Positions 17,162-26,310 of a stretch of 46,632 bases of DNA are shown piece after piece (position 1 is the stretch's first letter; every line of letters starts with the position of its first letter). This stretch comes from Teichococcus aerophilus (GTDB lineage: Bacteria > Pseudomonadota > Alphaproteobacteria > Acetobacterales > Acetobacteraceae). Position numbers and translations under genes: made by a program. The stretch lies in NCBI RefSeq assembly GCF_014490485.1, contig NZ_JACTVA010000046.1:1-46632 (forward strand). The letters are read 5' to 3'. Below the pieces are notes generated by a model, which saw nothing but the letters and a program-made list of their open reading frames with translations, searched no databases and was not told the origin of the DNA.

Positions 17162-17914
17162 ATGACCGAACCGCTCCGACCGCCCCCGTTGGCCGCCGCC
17201 GTTGCCACGCATCTGGAAGGGCTGATCCTGGAAGGTGTGCTCGCCCCCGGCGAGCGGCTGGCGCCCGAACGCGAACTGGCCGAGACGCTCGGCGTCTCCC
17301 GCCCGTCACTGCGGGAGGGGCTGGACATGCTGGAGGCCAAAGGGCTGCTGGTACGCGGGAAGGCGGGCCATACCGTGGCGCAGTTCCTGGCGCCGCTGGC
17401 CGGGTTGCTGGGCAGCAACCCGCGCATCGGCGAGGACTACTTCGAGTACCGCCGCCTGATCGAACCCCAGGCCGCCGCCCTGGCCGCCCGCCGCGCCACC
17501 GCGCCGGACCGCGAGGCGATCGCCGCCTGCCTGCGGGAGATGGAGGCAGCGCACGAAGCCGCCGACCCGGCGCTGGAAGCCGCCGCCGATACCCGCCTGC
17601 ACCTGCTGATCCATGAGGCGACGCATAATCTGGTGCTGCTGCACGTGCTGCGCATGTTCGCCGAGCTGCTGCGCCAGGGCATCCTCTACAGCCGGGAGCG
17701 CTTCTGGCAGCGCCAGACGGTGCGGGAAGCGATGCTGGCCCAGCACCGCGCCATCGCCACCGCCGTGCTGGAGGGCGACGAGACGGGTGCGGAAGCCGCA
17801 ATGCGCGAGCACATCGTCTTCGCCGCGCAGATCTTTTCCGAATGGCGGGGGGAAGAGGCGCGGCTGTCCGCCGCCCTGCGCAAGCGCAACCGCGAAGGGC
17901 TGGTGGCGCGCTGA
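17162..17914 (+). CDS. GntR family (FCD domain) transcriptional regulator, LldR-like
   Basis: 250 aa. The N-terminal winged helix (about 8-75) has the GntR signature GERLAPERELAETLGVSRPSLREGLDMLEA split over two blocks. The C-terminal FCD domain (about 90-235) shows YRRLIEPQAAALAARRAT, a His-containing RLHLLIHEATHN, and QHRAIATAVLEGD, where metal-binding His residues normally sit. Such proteins sense lactate, glycolate or similar acids. It is divergent from lldD with 162 bases between starts, so control of lldD is the simplest reading. The ATG at 17162 is close behind a dyad that could serve as its own operator. Confidence 0.9.
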   Translation: MTEPLRPPPLAAAVATHLEGLILEGVLAPGERLAPERELAETLGVSRPSLREGLDMLEAKGLLVRGKAGHTVAQFLAPLAGLLGSNPRIGEDYFEYRRLIEPQAAALAARRATAPDREAIAACLREMEAAHEAADPALEAAADTRLHLLIHEATHNLVLLHVLRMFAELLRQGILYSRERFWQRQTVREAMLAQHRAIATAVLEGDETGAEAAMREHIVFAAQIFSEWRGEEARLSAALRKRNREGLVAR

Positions 17915-17918
17915 AGCG

Positions 17919-17987
17919 GGCCTGCTGACGGCGAATCTTGCAGGCCAGAGCTGCGATCTTAGGCGAACTGCGCCTGCGTTCCGTCAG
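17919..17987. terminator. Structured region between convergent genes
   Basis: Several possible stems lie between stops at 17914 and 17998: GGCCTGC 17919-17925 with GCAGGCC 17940-17946, or CTGACGG 17925-17931 with CCGTCAG 17981-17987 enclosing AGGCG/CGCCT 17961-17975. The two outer pairings exclude each other. No T-run. Confidence 0.35.
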
Positions 17988-17997
17988 GCCAGCCGCA

Positions 17998-18753
17998 TCA
18001 CCAGGGCAGGTCGATCCAGGACAGATGCCCGCCCTTGCCGGCGCCGGTATCCAGGAACACCGCCCGCCCGCCCGCCGCCGCCACGGCAACGTAGGGGCGG
18101 CCATCGGCGCTGCGGGTCTCATGCCCGCAATAGACGGTGATGCCGGAAGGGATGCGGTGCACCCAGTTGTGCAGTCGCTCCGGATAGCCGTCGATGCGCG
18201 TCCGGCTGGTCACCTGGCCGAACAGGGCGCGGGGCACCAGCCCGTCCGGCTTGCTGCTGCCGGCATTCACCGGCGGCGCTTCCCGCAACATGCGCGGATG
18301 GAAGCCGCCATGCACGAACAGCCAGCTCCCCAGCCGCAGCCATGCCGGCGCATCGGCGATGGCATCCACCGCGTGCTCCCGCAGCGATTCCGCATCCGGC
18401 GCACTGTCGATCTGCCGCAGGGTGACGCCCAGGCCCTCCGGGTCCGGCCGGACCAGGGCGCCGGTCAACGCCCGACGCAGCTTGTGGTCATGGTTGCCCA
18501 GCAGGAACAGGCCCTTGTGCTGGGCCCGCAATTCCAGCGCCATCCGCAGCGTGGCGGCACTGTCCGGCCCGCGGTCGGTCAGGTCGCCTAACTGGATGGT
18601 GAACAGCCGCTTCTGCCGCGCCCCCTCGATGGCCACGCCGAAGCCGACGGCGTCGCCATGCACGTCCCCCACCACGCGCAACCCGGCGAATTCCGCCTTC
18701 AGGCGGGCCAGGGTCGGCCAGGGGTAGGGGGCATGGACCGGGGCGACGTTCAT
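17998..18753 (-). CDS. PPP-type metallophosphoesterase (protein or nucleotide phosphatase)
   Basis: 251 aa calcineurin-like phosphoesterase with the complete PPP motif set: GDVHGD, GDLTDRGPDS, GNHD, a VHGG and a GHE near the C terminus. These bind two metal ions. Members dephosphorylate Ser/Thr or hydrolyse diadenosine tetraphosphate; the choice cannot be made from sequence. Its ATG overlaps the photolyase stop as ATGA, so it is translationally coupled to DNA repair genes. It is not a close copy of PdeM nearby, which has a different motif spacing. Confidence 0.9.
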   Translation of the reverse strand: MNVAPVHAPYPWPTLARLKAEFAGLRVVGDVHGDAVGFGVAIEGARQKRLFTIQLGDLTDRGPDSAATLRMALELRAQHKGLFLLGNHDHKLRRALTGALVRPDPEGLGVTLRQIDSAPDAESLREHAVDAIADAPAWLRLGSWLFVHGGFHPRMLREAPPVNAGSSKPDGLVPRALFGQVTSRTRIDGYPERLHNWVHRIPSGITVYCGHETRSADGRPYVAVAAAGGRAVFLDTGAGKGGHLSWIDLPW

Positions 18754-20222
18754 CCCCGCTCTGCCTCGGCCGGCATCCCTTTGGCCGCCTGGGCCTTCAT
18801 GGTGGCGAGCGCCTCCAGCGCTCGGGCGCGGCCGGTGGCGTGGTCGATGATCGGTTCCGGGTAATCCCGCCCGAGCGTCACGCCCGCGCCGCGCAGCACG
18901 TCGGCGGGCGCTTCCCAGGGGCGGTGCAGCCAGCGGTCCGGCAGCTTCGCCAGCTCGGGCACGAAGGTGCGGACATAGGCGCCGTCCGCATCGAACTTCT
19001 CACCCTGCAGCACCGGGTTGAAGACGCGGAAGAACGGCGAGGCATCGGCGCCGCAGCCGGCCACCCACTGCCAGTTGAAACTGTTGTTGCCAAGGTCGGC
19101 ATCCACCAGCGTGTCCCAGAACCAGGCCTCGCCATCCTGCCAAGGCTGCAGCAGGTGCTTGATGAACACGCTGGCGACGATCATCCGCACGCGGTTGTGC
19201 ATCCAGCCGTGCTGCCACAGCTGCCGCATGCCGGCATCGACGATGGGGTAGCCCGTCCTCCCCTGCTGCCACGCCTTCTGCGCCTTGGGGTCCCGCCGGT
19301 AGGGGAAGTGGCCGTACTCCGCGTGCAGCGGCTTGTCCGGCAATTCGGGCTGGTGCCACAGGATGCTGTGGCTGAATTCCCGCCAGACGATTTCCTTCAG
19401 GTAGGTGTCGGTGGCGGTGGCCGGGGCCTTGCGCTGCCGCACTGCGTGCCAGACCTGCCGGGGCGAGACCTCACCCCAGTGCAGATGTGGGGAGAGGCGG
19501 GAAGAGCCATCCTCCCCCGGGCGGTTGCGGCCGGCGGGGTAGTCGGCCAGCGCATCTTCCAGGAAGCGGTCCAGCTGGCGGTGCGCGCCGGCCTCGCCCG
19601 GCTCCCACATCTCGTTGAAGGCGGCGGCCCAGTCGGGCACCGGCTTGCTTGGCAGCAATCCCAGCTGCGCCAGCGTCTCGCCCTTCACGGGCGGCTTCAC
19701 GCCGTCCAGGCGCTTGGGGGCGGGAATGGCGGGCGGCGGGTCGCCCAGCTTCATCACCGCGTTGGCGAAGGGGGTGTAGACGGAATAGGGCTTGCCCTGG
19801 CCAGTGCGGATGGCCTCCGGCGTCGTCAGGAACGGGTTGTGCAGCACCAACTCGCCGCCCGCCTGTTCCATGGCCTTGGCGATGGCGGCGTCCCGTTCCC
19901 GCGCCCAGGGCGCGATGAGGGAGCAGGCGTGCACGGCCGAGGCGCCGATTTTCTGCGCCAGTTGCGGGATTAGCGTCGCCGCCTCACCCCGCAACAGCAG
20001 CAGTTCGGCGCCTTTTTCCTTCAGCGCGGCGGCCAGGGCTTCCAGGCTGTAATGCAGCCACCATCGGCCGGCGCCGCCGGCGGCCCAACGGCCGGCCGCC
20101 GCGTCATCCAGCACATAGACCGGAAGTACCTCGCCTTCGCTGGCGGCATGCAGGGCGGGGTTGTCGGCCAGCCGCAGATCGTTGCGGAACCACAGGATGG
20201 CGGGGGAAGGCGATGCGCTCAT
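18750..20222 (-). CDS. phrB: Deoxyribodipyrimidine photo-lyase (class I CPD type)
   Basis: 490 aa. The N-terminal Rossmann-like antenna domain (about 1-135) begins ILWFRNDLRLADNPAL. The C-terminal helical FAD domain (about 210-480) carries the signature WMHNRVRMIVASVFIKHLL, and DADLGNNSFNWQWVAGCGAD, which includes the electron-transfer Trp region. It repairs cyclobutane pyrimidine dimers using blue light. The gene overlaps both pdeM upstream and the phosphatase downstream by ATGA, forming one coupled unit. Length and motifs match active photolyases rather than the iron-sulfur or DASH branches. Confidence 0.95.
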   Translation of the reverse strand: MSASPSPAILWFRNDLRLADNPALHAASEGEVLPVYVLDDAAAGRWAAGGAGRWWLHYSLEALAAALKEKGAELLLLRGEAATLIPQLAQKIGASAVHACSLIAPWARERDAAIAKAMEQAGGELVLHNPFLTTPEAIRTGQGKPYSVYTPFANAVMKLGDPPPAIPAPKRLDGVKPPVKGETLAQLGLLPSKPVPDWAAAFNEMWEPGEAGAHRQLDRFLEDALADYPAGRNRPGEDGSSRLSPHLHWGEVSPRQVWHAVRQRKAPATATDTYLKEIVWREFSHSILWHQPELPDKPLHAEYGHFPYRRDPKAQKAWQQGRTGYPIVDAGMRQLWQHGWMHNRVRMIVASVFIKHLLQPWQDGEAWFWDTLVDADLGNNSFNWQWVAGCGADASPFFRVFNPVLQGEKFDADGAYVRTFVPELAKLPDRWLHRPWEAPADVLRGAGVTLGRDYPEPIIDHATGRARALEALATMKAQAAKGMPAEAERG

Positions 20223-20962
20223 AACGAGTGTAACGGCGCATCCGCCATTCTGTTCACCGATCCGGTGGACTGTGCCGCCGCCAGGTGCCGCATCGGGCCG
20301 ACGGCGGCGCTGTGCAGCCGGTCCTTGCCCAGCAGGAAGGCGCGCCCGCCGCGCGGGAACAGCGCGGCGATCGGCTGTGACGTGATGTCCAGCCCACCGG
20401 TGAAGGCACCGAAGGCCGGTAGCATCACCCGCCGCGCATCGGCCAGGAAGCAGGGGCGCGTCACCGGGCCGCAGCGCGTCGGCAGGCTGGCCTTCGGGTG
20501 GAAATGGCCGCTCAGCTCGAAGCCCGCTTCCCGCGTCGGCACGCCTTCGTGGCGGAACACCAACGGGCCGTCACGGTATTCCGGCACCGCGTCGCCCGGC
20601 AGGTCGTCCGGTGCCACCGGGTCGTGGTTGCCCAGCACCCAGGTGATGTGCCGGTTACCCAGCAGGTGCATCAGGGTGGAGCGGTCGGTCGCGTGCATCC
20701 GCGCGGCGCCATCGGCATCGTGGAAGCTGTCGCCCAGGAAGACGATTCGCTCCGGCGTATAGCGGCGGATCAGCGGCGCCAGCCGCGCCAGCGTCTCCCG
20801 CGTATCGTAGGGGGGGACGAACCGCCCACGGCTGGCGAAGTGGCTGCCCTTTTCCAGGTGGAGGTCCGAGACGACCAGCAAATGCCGCGACGGCCAGAAC
20901 AAGGCGCCGGAGGGATCGAGCAGCAAGCGCTCGCCGGCCAGATGGAAGGGTGCGGAGATCAT
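20219..20962 (-). CDS. pdeM: Ligase-associated DNA-damage-response endonuclease PdeM
   Basis: 247-aa metallophosphoesterase. Motifs in order are SDLHLEKG, FLGDSFHD, LGNHDP and SGHFHPKAS, all expected metal and phosphate ligands. The LHLEKGSHFASRG block is characteristic of the MPE/PdeM nuclease found beside Lhr-type helicases and ATP-dependent ligases. It is a manganese-dependent DNA nuclease in characterised relatives. I use the ATG at 20962; a TTG two codons earlier is in frame. No good ribosome binding site is seen. The stop overlaps the photolyase start, and the helicase gene is upstream on the same strand. Confidence 0.92.
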   Translation of the reverse strand: MISAPFHLAGERLLLDPSGALFWPSRHLLVVSDLHLEKGSHFASRGRFVPPYDTRETLARLAPLIRRYTPERIVFLGDSFHDADGAARMHATDRSTLMHLLGNRHITWVLGNHDPVAPDDLPGDAVPEYRDGPLVFRHEGVPTREAGFELSGHFHPKASLPTRCGPVTRPCFLADARRVMLPAFGAFTGGLDITSQPIAALFPRGGRAFLLGKDRLHSAAVGPMRHLAAAQSTGSVNRMADAPLHSL

Positions 20963-21037
20963 GTTCAACAGTGGGTTAGCGGAGGCCGGGGGGCGCGGGA
21001 AGGTGGAAAAGCAACAGCCGGGTGCCGAGCCGCCCGC

Positions 21038-21601
21038 TCAGGCCTCGCCCGGCTTCGCCGCGCCTTGCCGCTCCACCAGGGTCCGCAGCAACGCCTTCTG
21101 CTCGGCCATCACCTCCGCCAGCTGGTGGGAGCGGAGTTCGTCCAGCTTCTCGTGCAGGGCCATGATCTCGATCTCGGCCTTCAGGTTTACCTCGTAGTCC
21201 AGGCTGGCCGCTACCCGGTCGCGCTCCGCCTGTCGGTTCTGGGACATCATGATCAGCGGCGCCTGCAGGGCCGCGACCATGGAGAGGATCAGATTGAGGA
21301 AGATATAAGGATAGGGGTCGAAGGGCGTGAACCAGCCGGCGAGCAACGCGCCGTTGCCCACCACCCACACCACCAGCATCCCCATGAAGCTGAGGATGAA
21401 GGCCCAGGAGCCGCCGAACCGTGCCACCCGGTCGGCGATGCGGTCACCGACGCTGTCAGATTCCGCCATCACCCGGTTCACCCCGCGCGTGACGGTGTGC
21501 TTCTGCGCGATGCGCAGCAGCACCCGCTGTTCCCGGTCGTTGAACCGGTCGAAGCCGCTTTCCAGCAACTGTTGGGCGAGGAGGGTAACGCGCTGGTCCA
21601 T
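21038..21601 (-). CDS. DUF1003 membrane protein
   Basis: 187 aa. Two membrane helices are visible, at about 64-86 (WAFILSFMGMLVVWVVGNG) and 97-117 (YIFLNLILSMVAALQAPLIM), followed by SQNRQAERDR, the conserved DUF1003 signature. The C-terminal part (about 130-180) is strongly charged and likely a coiled coil (EIEIMALHEKLDELRSHQ). Function unknown. The ATG at 21601 has AGAGG upstream. Its place between the repair helicase and pdeM is unusual; it may only share transcription. Confidence 0.92.
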   Translation of the reverse strand: MDQRVTLLAQQLLESGFDRFNDREQRVLLRIAQKHTVTRGVNRVMAESDSVGDRIADRVARFGGSWAFILSFMGMLVVWVVGNGALLAGWFTPFDPYPYIFLNLILSMVAALQAPLIMMSQNRQAERDRVAASLDYEVNLKAEIEIMALHEKLDELRSHQLAEVMAEQKALLRTLVERQGAAKPGEA

Positions 21602-21871
21602 CTGAGTGCCTCTGCGGCGGCGCCGGTGCGGCAAAAGGGGTGAGCCCGCACGACTCGGCCTGTGCGGCGGAGAGTAGGGCTGGCCGCTTGCACTGGGCAG
21701 CGCTTCACACGCAGGGGCAGCAATGCCGTGATGGAAGGCTTAACGGAGAAGCACGGCCGCCGACGATCCTACCGCCGCCGGTCTTGCTGCGGTCACATTC
21801 GTTCACGCACCATGCTCTATGCCGTTGTTAGGTCGGGCGGTTCAGGTGTGTCCACCTCCAGCCATCACGCC

Positions 21872-24391
21872 CTAACCGGCGCGCTGGCGGGCGAAGCGGG
21901 ACCGCCTGGGGCGCGCTTCCCGCCGGCTGGGCTGTGGCAGCGGGCCGGAGATGGCTTCCAGACCCAACTGGCCGGTGAAGCTCTCCTCGCCCTCCGTCGC
22001 CTCATCCACCAGGGCGGTGGCCTCGGCCAGCAACGCGTCTTCGGCGCTGCCGGAAACCCATTCGCGCCCTTCCTCGATCAGGGCCGGCACGGCGAGGGGG
22101 GAGACCGCCTCCAGCCGCCGCACGCGGATCTGGCCGCTGGCACGCGCCAGCAGCGTGCTGATGCGGGAGACGTCGGTCAGCCCGCCGGCGGCCTCGGCAC
22201 GGGTGGCCCGCAGCAGGATGTGGTCGGGCTCGTGCTTGCGCAGCACGTCGTAGATGAGGTCGGAGGACATGGTCATCTGCCGGCCGGATTTCTCCTGCCC
22301 CGGATGGTTCTTCTCCAGCAGCCCGGCGATGGTGGCGATGTTGCGGAAGGTCCGCCGCAGCATGGAGCTTTCGGCGATCCACTCCTCCAGCTCCTCGCCC
22401 AGCAGGTCTTCCTCGAACAGCCGCTCCGGGTTGGTCGGCTCGAAGGCGGACCAGGTGGCCAGCACGTAGTCGGTGCCGAGGAAGCCCATCGGCGCCATGC
22501 CCAGCCGTTCCATCCGCTTGGTCACCAGCATGCCCAGCGTCTGGTGCGCCAGCCGCCCCTCGAAGCAATAGGCGACCATGAACCAGCGGCTGCCACGCGG
22601 GAACACCTCGATCAGCAGGCCCTCCTGCGGCGGCATCTCCGAGCGGTGGCGCTGCATCGCCAGCCATTCCCGCACGGAGGCCGGCAGGCCGCGCCATTGC
22701 TCCGGGTGGGAAAGGATCTCCCGCACCCGCCTGGCCAGGAAGGTGGTCAGCGGCATGCGGCTGCCGCCATAGGCCGGCACGCGCGGCTCGCCTTCCCCGC
22801 CGCGGGAGACGATGACGGCGGTAGGGTCCAGCCGCTCGTACTTCACCACCTGGCCGGCGAAGATGAAGTTGTCGCCCGGCTCCAGCGTCGAGATGAACCA
22901 TTCCTCCACCTCGCCCAGCATCGGGCCGCCGCGCATCCGCACCTTCAGCAAGGGCAGCTCGACAATGGTGCCGAGATTCATGCGCAACTGCCGCGCCACC
23001 TGCGGGCCGCGCACATGCACCATGCCCTGGTAGTCGCGGAACAACCGCCGGAAGCGCTCGTAGCCGGAGAGGGCGTAGCCGCCATCCTCGACGAAGCGCA
23101 GCGTGTCCTCGAAATCCTGGCGGGTGAGGGCGGCATAGGGCGCGGCGCCGGTGACTTCCCGGAACAGGTCGTCCGGGAAGAACGGTGCGTGGCAGGCCAT
23201 GGCCAGGATGTGCTGCGCCAGCACGTCCAGCCCGCCAGGACGCGGTGGGTCCCCATCCACCTCATGCGCCGCCACGGCCTCGATCGCCGCGCGACACTCG
23301 ATCACCTCGAAGCGGTTGGCCGGCACCAGGATGGCGCGGGAGGGTTCGTCCATCCGGTGGTTGGCGCGGCCCACGCGTTGCAGCAGCCGCGCCACGCCCT
23401 TCGGCGCCCCTACCTGGATCACCTGGTCCACCGCGCCCCAGTCGATGCCAAGATCGAGCGAGGCGGTGGCGACCACGGCGCGCAGCTTGCCCGCCGCCAT
23501 CGCCGCTTCCACCTTCCGCCGCTGCTCGATGGTCAGAGAGCCGTGGTGCAGGGCGATCGGCAGGTTGTCCTCATTGAGCCGCCACAGCGCCTGGAAGCAC
23601 AGTTCCGACTGCGCTCGCGTGTTGACGAAGACGATGGTGACCCCGGCCTCCTTCAGCCGCTCATACACCTCCGGCATTGAGGACAGGCCCATATGGCCGC
23701 CCCATGGCAACCGCCCGGCGGGCAGCATCACCGAGAGGTCGGGCGACGCGCCGCCGGATTCCTGCACGATCCGCACCGAGTCCGGATCGGCATCCTTCGC
23801 GCACCAGGCGGCGAGCGCGCGCGGATGCGCGACGGTGGCGGAGAGCCCCACCCGCCGCATGGACGGCGCCAGGGCGGAGAGGCGGGAGAGGCACAGTGCC
23901 AGCTGGTCCCCCCGCTTGGTGCCGGCCAGGGCGTGGATTTCGTCGATCACCACGCATTGCAGCCCGGCGAACATCTCGTTGGCATCGGGCAGGGAGAGCA
24001 GCAGGGTCAGGCTTTCCGGCGTGGTCAGTAGGATCTGCGGCGGGTTCTGCCGCTGCCGGGCGCGGCGGTTGGCCGGGGTGTCGCCGGTGCGGGTTTCGAT
24101 CCGCAGGTCCAGGCCCATTTCCTCGGCCGGGGCGGTCAGGTTGCGGGCGATATCCACCGCCAGCGCTTTCAACGGAGAGATATAGAGCGTGTGCAGCCCT
24201 TCGCTGCGCTGGGCATGCAACTGGATCAGGCTCGGCAGGAAGCCCGCCAGGGTCTTGCCGCCGCCGGTAGGCGCGATCAGCAGCGCGCTTTGCCCGGCCT
24301 CCGCCGCGTCCAGCATCGCCATCTGGTGCGGCCTGGGGCGCCAGCCACGGGCGGCGAACCAACTGGCAAAGGGTTCCGGCAATGTTCTCAT
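21872..24391 (-). CDS. Ligase-associated DEXH-box DNA helicase (Lhr-Core type)
   Basis: 839 aa, superfamily 2 helicase. Motifs are Walker A in APTGGGKT, DEIH box in VIDEIHALAGTKRGDQL, motif III in GLSATV, and motif VI in QRVGRANHR. The second RecA domain has HHGSLTIEQRRKVE and VVATASLDLGIDWG. After about residue 400 come the winged-helix and Lhr-specific domains. Relatives are 3'-5' DNA translocases in clusters with PdeM, an exonuclease and an ATP-dependent ligase. I chose the ATG at 24391 because the conserved region begins right after it; an ATG at 24442 with a GGGGA upstream is also possible. Confidence 0.93.
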   Translation of the reverse strand: MRTLPEPFASWFAARGWRPRPHQMAMLDAAEAGQSALLIAPTGGGKTLAGFLPSLIQLHAQRSEGLHTLYISPLKALAVDIARNLTAPAEEMGLDLRIETRTGDTPANRRARQRQNPPQILLTTPESLTLLLSLPDANEMFAGLQCVVIDEIHALAGTKRGDQLALCLSRLSALAPSMRRVGLSATVAHPRALAAWCAKDADPDSVRIVQESGGASPDLSVMLPAGRLPWGGHMGLSSMPEVYERLKEAGVTIVFVNTRAQSELCFQALWRLNEDNLPIALHHGSLTIEQRRKVEAAMAAGKLRAVVATASLDLGIDWGAVDQVIQVGAPKGVARLLQRVGRANHRMDEPSRAILVPANRFEVIECRAAIEAVAAHEVDGDPPRPGGLDVLAQHILAMACHAPFFPDDLFREVTGAAPYAALTRQDFEDTLRFVEDGGYALSGYERFRRLFRDYQGMVHVRGPQVARQLRMNLGTIVELPLLKVRMRGGPMLGEVEEWFISTLEPGDNFIFAGQVVKYERLDPTAVIVSRGGEGEPRVPAYGGSRMPLTTFLARRVREILSHPEQWRGLPASVREWLAMQRHRSEMPPQEGLLIEVFPRGSRWFMVAYCFEGRLAHQTLGMLVTKRMERLGMAPMGFLGTDYVLATWSAFEPTNPERLFEEDLLGEELEEWIAESSMLRRTFRNIATIAGLLEKNHPGQEKSGRQMTMSSDLIYDVLRKHEPDHILLRATRAEAAGGLTDVSRISTLLARASGQIRVRRLEAVSPLAVPALIEEGREWVSGSAEDALLAEATALVDEATEGEESFTGQLGLEAISGPLPQPSRREARPRRSRFARQRAG

Positions 24392-24640
24392 CGTCGGAGA
24401 GGATATGGGAGCGGGGGCGGGCACCGGAAGACGGCGGCGCATCAAATCCCCGGCCTCGTCGGTTTTTCGGAAGGCGTACCTTGCCTGGAGCGAAAGCGCC
24501 GGGTCGTCTCCAAGCCGCCGTCGCACGGATGCCCGAGACGATGGCCAACGGGGGCCGACGCAACGCGTGCAGTTCGCCTGCAAGCGTTCGAGGGAGGTTC
24601 GCCCGCCAAAGCCCCGCCTAAGGAACACCGCAAATAAAAA
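24392..24640. other. Intergenic region upstream of the helicase
   Basis: About 250 bases between the helicase start and the dapA terminator. It probably holds the helicase promoter. I see no convincing gene, repeat or RNA in it; in-frame codons upstream of 24391 are open but unconserved. Confidence 0.5.
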
Positions 24641-24647
24641 GGAGGGT

Positions 24648-24667
24648 CCGGGGAATTCCTTCCCCGG
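24648..24667 (-). terminator. Intrinsic terminator of the dapA-like operon
   Basis: On the minus strand an 8-bp perfect stem with a four-base loop (24648-24655 with 24660-24667) is followed by CCTCCTTTTTATTTG. It lies 22 bases past the stop at 24689. Confidence 0.85.
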
Positions 24668-24688
24668 TCTTGCTTTCCTGCGCGCCCG

Positions 24689-25675
24689 TCAGGCCCGTCC
24701 GTGCCGGGCCAGCGCCAGAACCTCCGCCATCATCCGGGGTGCTTCCCGCCGCCTGCGGGCCAGCGTTTCCTCCAGGGGTGAGAGCTCGGCCAGGATAACC
24801 TCCAGCCGCGCCACCAGCGTGGCCCCGGCGCGCAGCAGCGGCAGGCGGGGCGCGGCGTCGCAGAGGCCGGACAAGGCCAGCGCGGCCTTGACCGGGCCTG
24901 GGTTGGTCTCGGCGAACAAGGCTTCATGCAGCGGCGCCAGGGCGTTGTTCAGTTCCAGCAGCCGGTCGATCTCCTGGCGGGACCAGGCTTCCATGACGGC
25001 GGCGCACAGGGCGGGGGCGACATTGGCGGTGACGGAGATGCAGCCGGCGCCACCCATCAGCCGATGCGCCGCGGCAGTGGCGTCGTCACCCGAGTATTGC
25101 TGGAACTCCATGCCGCAGAGGCGCCGCAGGCGATGCGGGCGGGCCAGATCGGCGGTGGCGTCCTTCAGCGCCTGCACCACGCCTTCCTCGTACAGGCGGG
25201 CGATGTTGTCGTCGCTGAAGCCGACGCCGACGCGCCCTGGCACATCATAGAGAATGACCGGCAGCGTCGTGCAGCCGGAGACGGCGCGCAGATGTGCCCG
25301 CATCCCGTCCTGCGACGGCTTCACGTAGGGCGGGGCGGCCACCAGCAGCGCAGCGGCGCCACCCTGGCGGGCAGCGCCGGCCAGGGCCACCGCCGCCTGG
25401 GTGCAGGCACCGCCGATGCCGGCGATGACGGGCACGCGGCCGTCCGCCGCCTCCACCACGATATGCAGGGCGCGGGCCTGTTCCTGCGGGGTCATGGCAG
25501 GTGCCTCCCCGGTGCTGCCGCAGACCACCAGGGCGCTGGCGCCGCGTTCCACCGCGCGGTCGGCCAGATGCGCCAGGGCATGGTCGTCGATCTCGCCATC
25601 GCCAGGGCGGAAAGGGGTGACCAGGGCGGGCATGCTGCCACCGGGCAGGGGCTGGCGCAGATAGGGGCGTCCCAT
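24689..25675 (-). CDS. dapA: Dihydrodipicolinate synthase (DapA) family protein
   Basis: 328 aa, TIM-barrel aldolase of the DapA/NAL family. Catalytic Lys is in ALKDATADL, the YDVPGR block carries the Tyr and Arg, and GSTGEAP is the active-site loop, with Ser where DapA normally has the first Thr. APPYVKPSQDG retains the second Tyr. This supports pyruvate Schiff-base chemistry; true DapA (lysine pathway) is likely but a paralogue using another aldehyde cannot be excluded. It is about 35 residues longer than E. coli DapA at the C terminus. It starts five bases after a small methyltransferase-like gene. Confidence 0.85.
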   Translation of the reverse strand: MGRPYLRQPLPGGSMPALVTPFRPGDGEIDDHALAHLADRAVERGASALVVCGSTGEAPAMTPQEQARALHIVVEAADGRVPVIAGIGGACTQAAVALAGAARQGGAAALLVAAPPYVKPSQDGMRAHLRAVSGCTTLPVILYDVPGRVGVGFSDDNIARLYEEGVVQALKDATADLARPHRLRRLCGMEFQQYSGDDATAAAHRLMGGAGCISVTANVAPALCAAVMEAWSRQEIDRLLELNNALAPLHEALFAETNPGPVKAALALSGLCDAAPRLPLLRAGATLVARLEVILAELSPLEETLARRRREAPRMMAEVLALARHGRA

Positions 25676-25680
25676 GGTCG

Positions 25681-26199
25681 TCAGCCCGCCAGGCCGGTGC
25701 GGCGGCACTCGCCGGTTACCAGCACGCCGCCGGCACGACGGCCGATCTGGATCCGGGCGAAGCCCAGCGCGGCCAGGGCCAGCGCCAGTTCCCTTGCCCG
25801 GACCTGCGCACCCTGGCCGATCAGGCGGACCACCAGCCGGCCATGTCGGGCACTGCCCCGCAGGGCGCGGAGGGCGCTGCGGGCGATGCCCAGCGCTTCC
25901 TCGGCGGTGGAGACGCGCGGGGCCAGCACCACGTCGGCGGGGTCGGGGTGGGCGGGGGCGGTAGCCAGGCCGACCGCGCCGCGGCAGCCGCGCCGGATGC
26001 TGGCGCAGAGCAGGTCCGCCGTGGTGCCGCCGACCACCATCACGCGGTCGGCCGGCCCGGCTTCCACCGCGTCGAGCATGTCATTGTCCGGGTCGGTCGA
26101 GGTGGCCAGGGCGGCGTGCAGGCGCGCCGGCCGGTTCAGCAGCGAACGCCCCATGACGGCCTTTGGGCCGGGCAGGGTGCGAGACCATCGCATGGGCAT
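25681..26199 (-). CDS. Small protein with a methyltransferase-like fold pattern
   Basis: 172 aa, not firmly recognised. Residues from about 45 on follow the order of a class I SAM-methyltransferase: ADRVMVVGGTTADLL (motif I-like), GAVGLAT, DPADVVLAPRV (motif II-like), RSALRALRGSARHGRLVVRLIG (motif III-like). The N-terminal helices and the catalytic part are very short, so it may be a reduced, non-catalytic version. The ATG at 26199 has GGAGGA upstream, so I prefer it to the ATG at 26211. The stop is five bases from the dapA-like start, indicating one operon. Confidence 0.65.
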   Translation of the reverse strand: MPMRWSRTLPGPKAVMGRSLLNRPARLHAALATSTDPDNDMLDAVEAGPADRVMVVGGTTADLLCASIRRGCRGAVGLATAPAHPDPADVVLAPRVSTAEEALGIARSALRALRGSARHGRLVVRLIGQGAQVRARELALALAALGFARIQIGRRAGGVLVTGECRRTGLAG

Positions 26200-26310
26200 G
26201 GTATCCTCCATGCCCGGAACAGTGTGGCCAAGGGCCGTAAAGGCGCGATGCGGATTGCGCGGGTGGTGCGTAAAGGCGGCATCAACGCCGTTTAGGCAGG
26301 CCGGGCTTGC

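Noticed and set aside
17998-20962. Two metallophosphoesterases in one cluster as a tandem duplication
   Set aside because: The motif spacing and flanking sequence differ strongly: one is PPP type, the other PdeM type. They are not recent copies.
21662-23680. Long plus-strand open frame opposite the helicase
   Set aside because: The minus-strand helicase has the full motif set; the other frame is His/Gln/Arg-rich with no domain.
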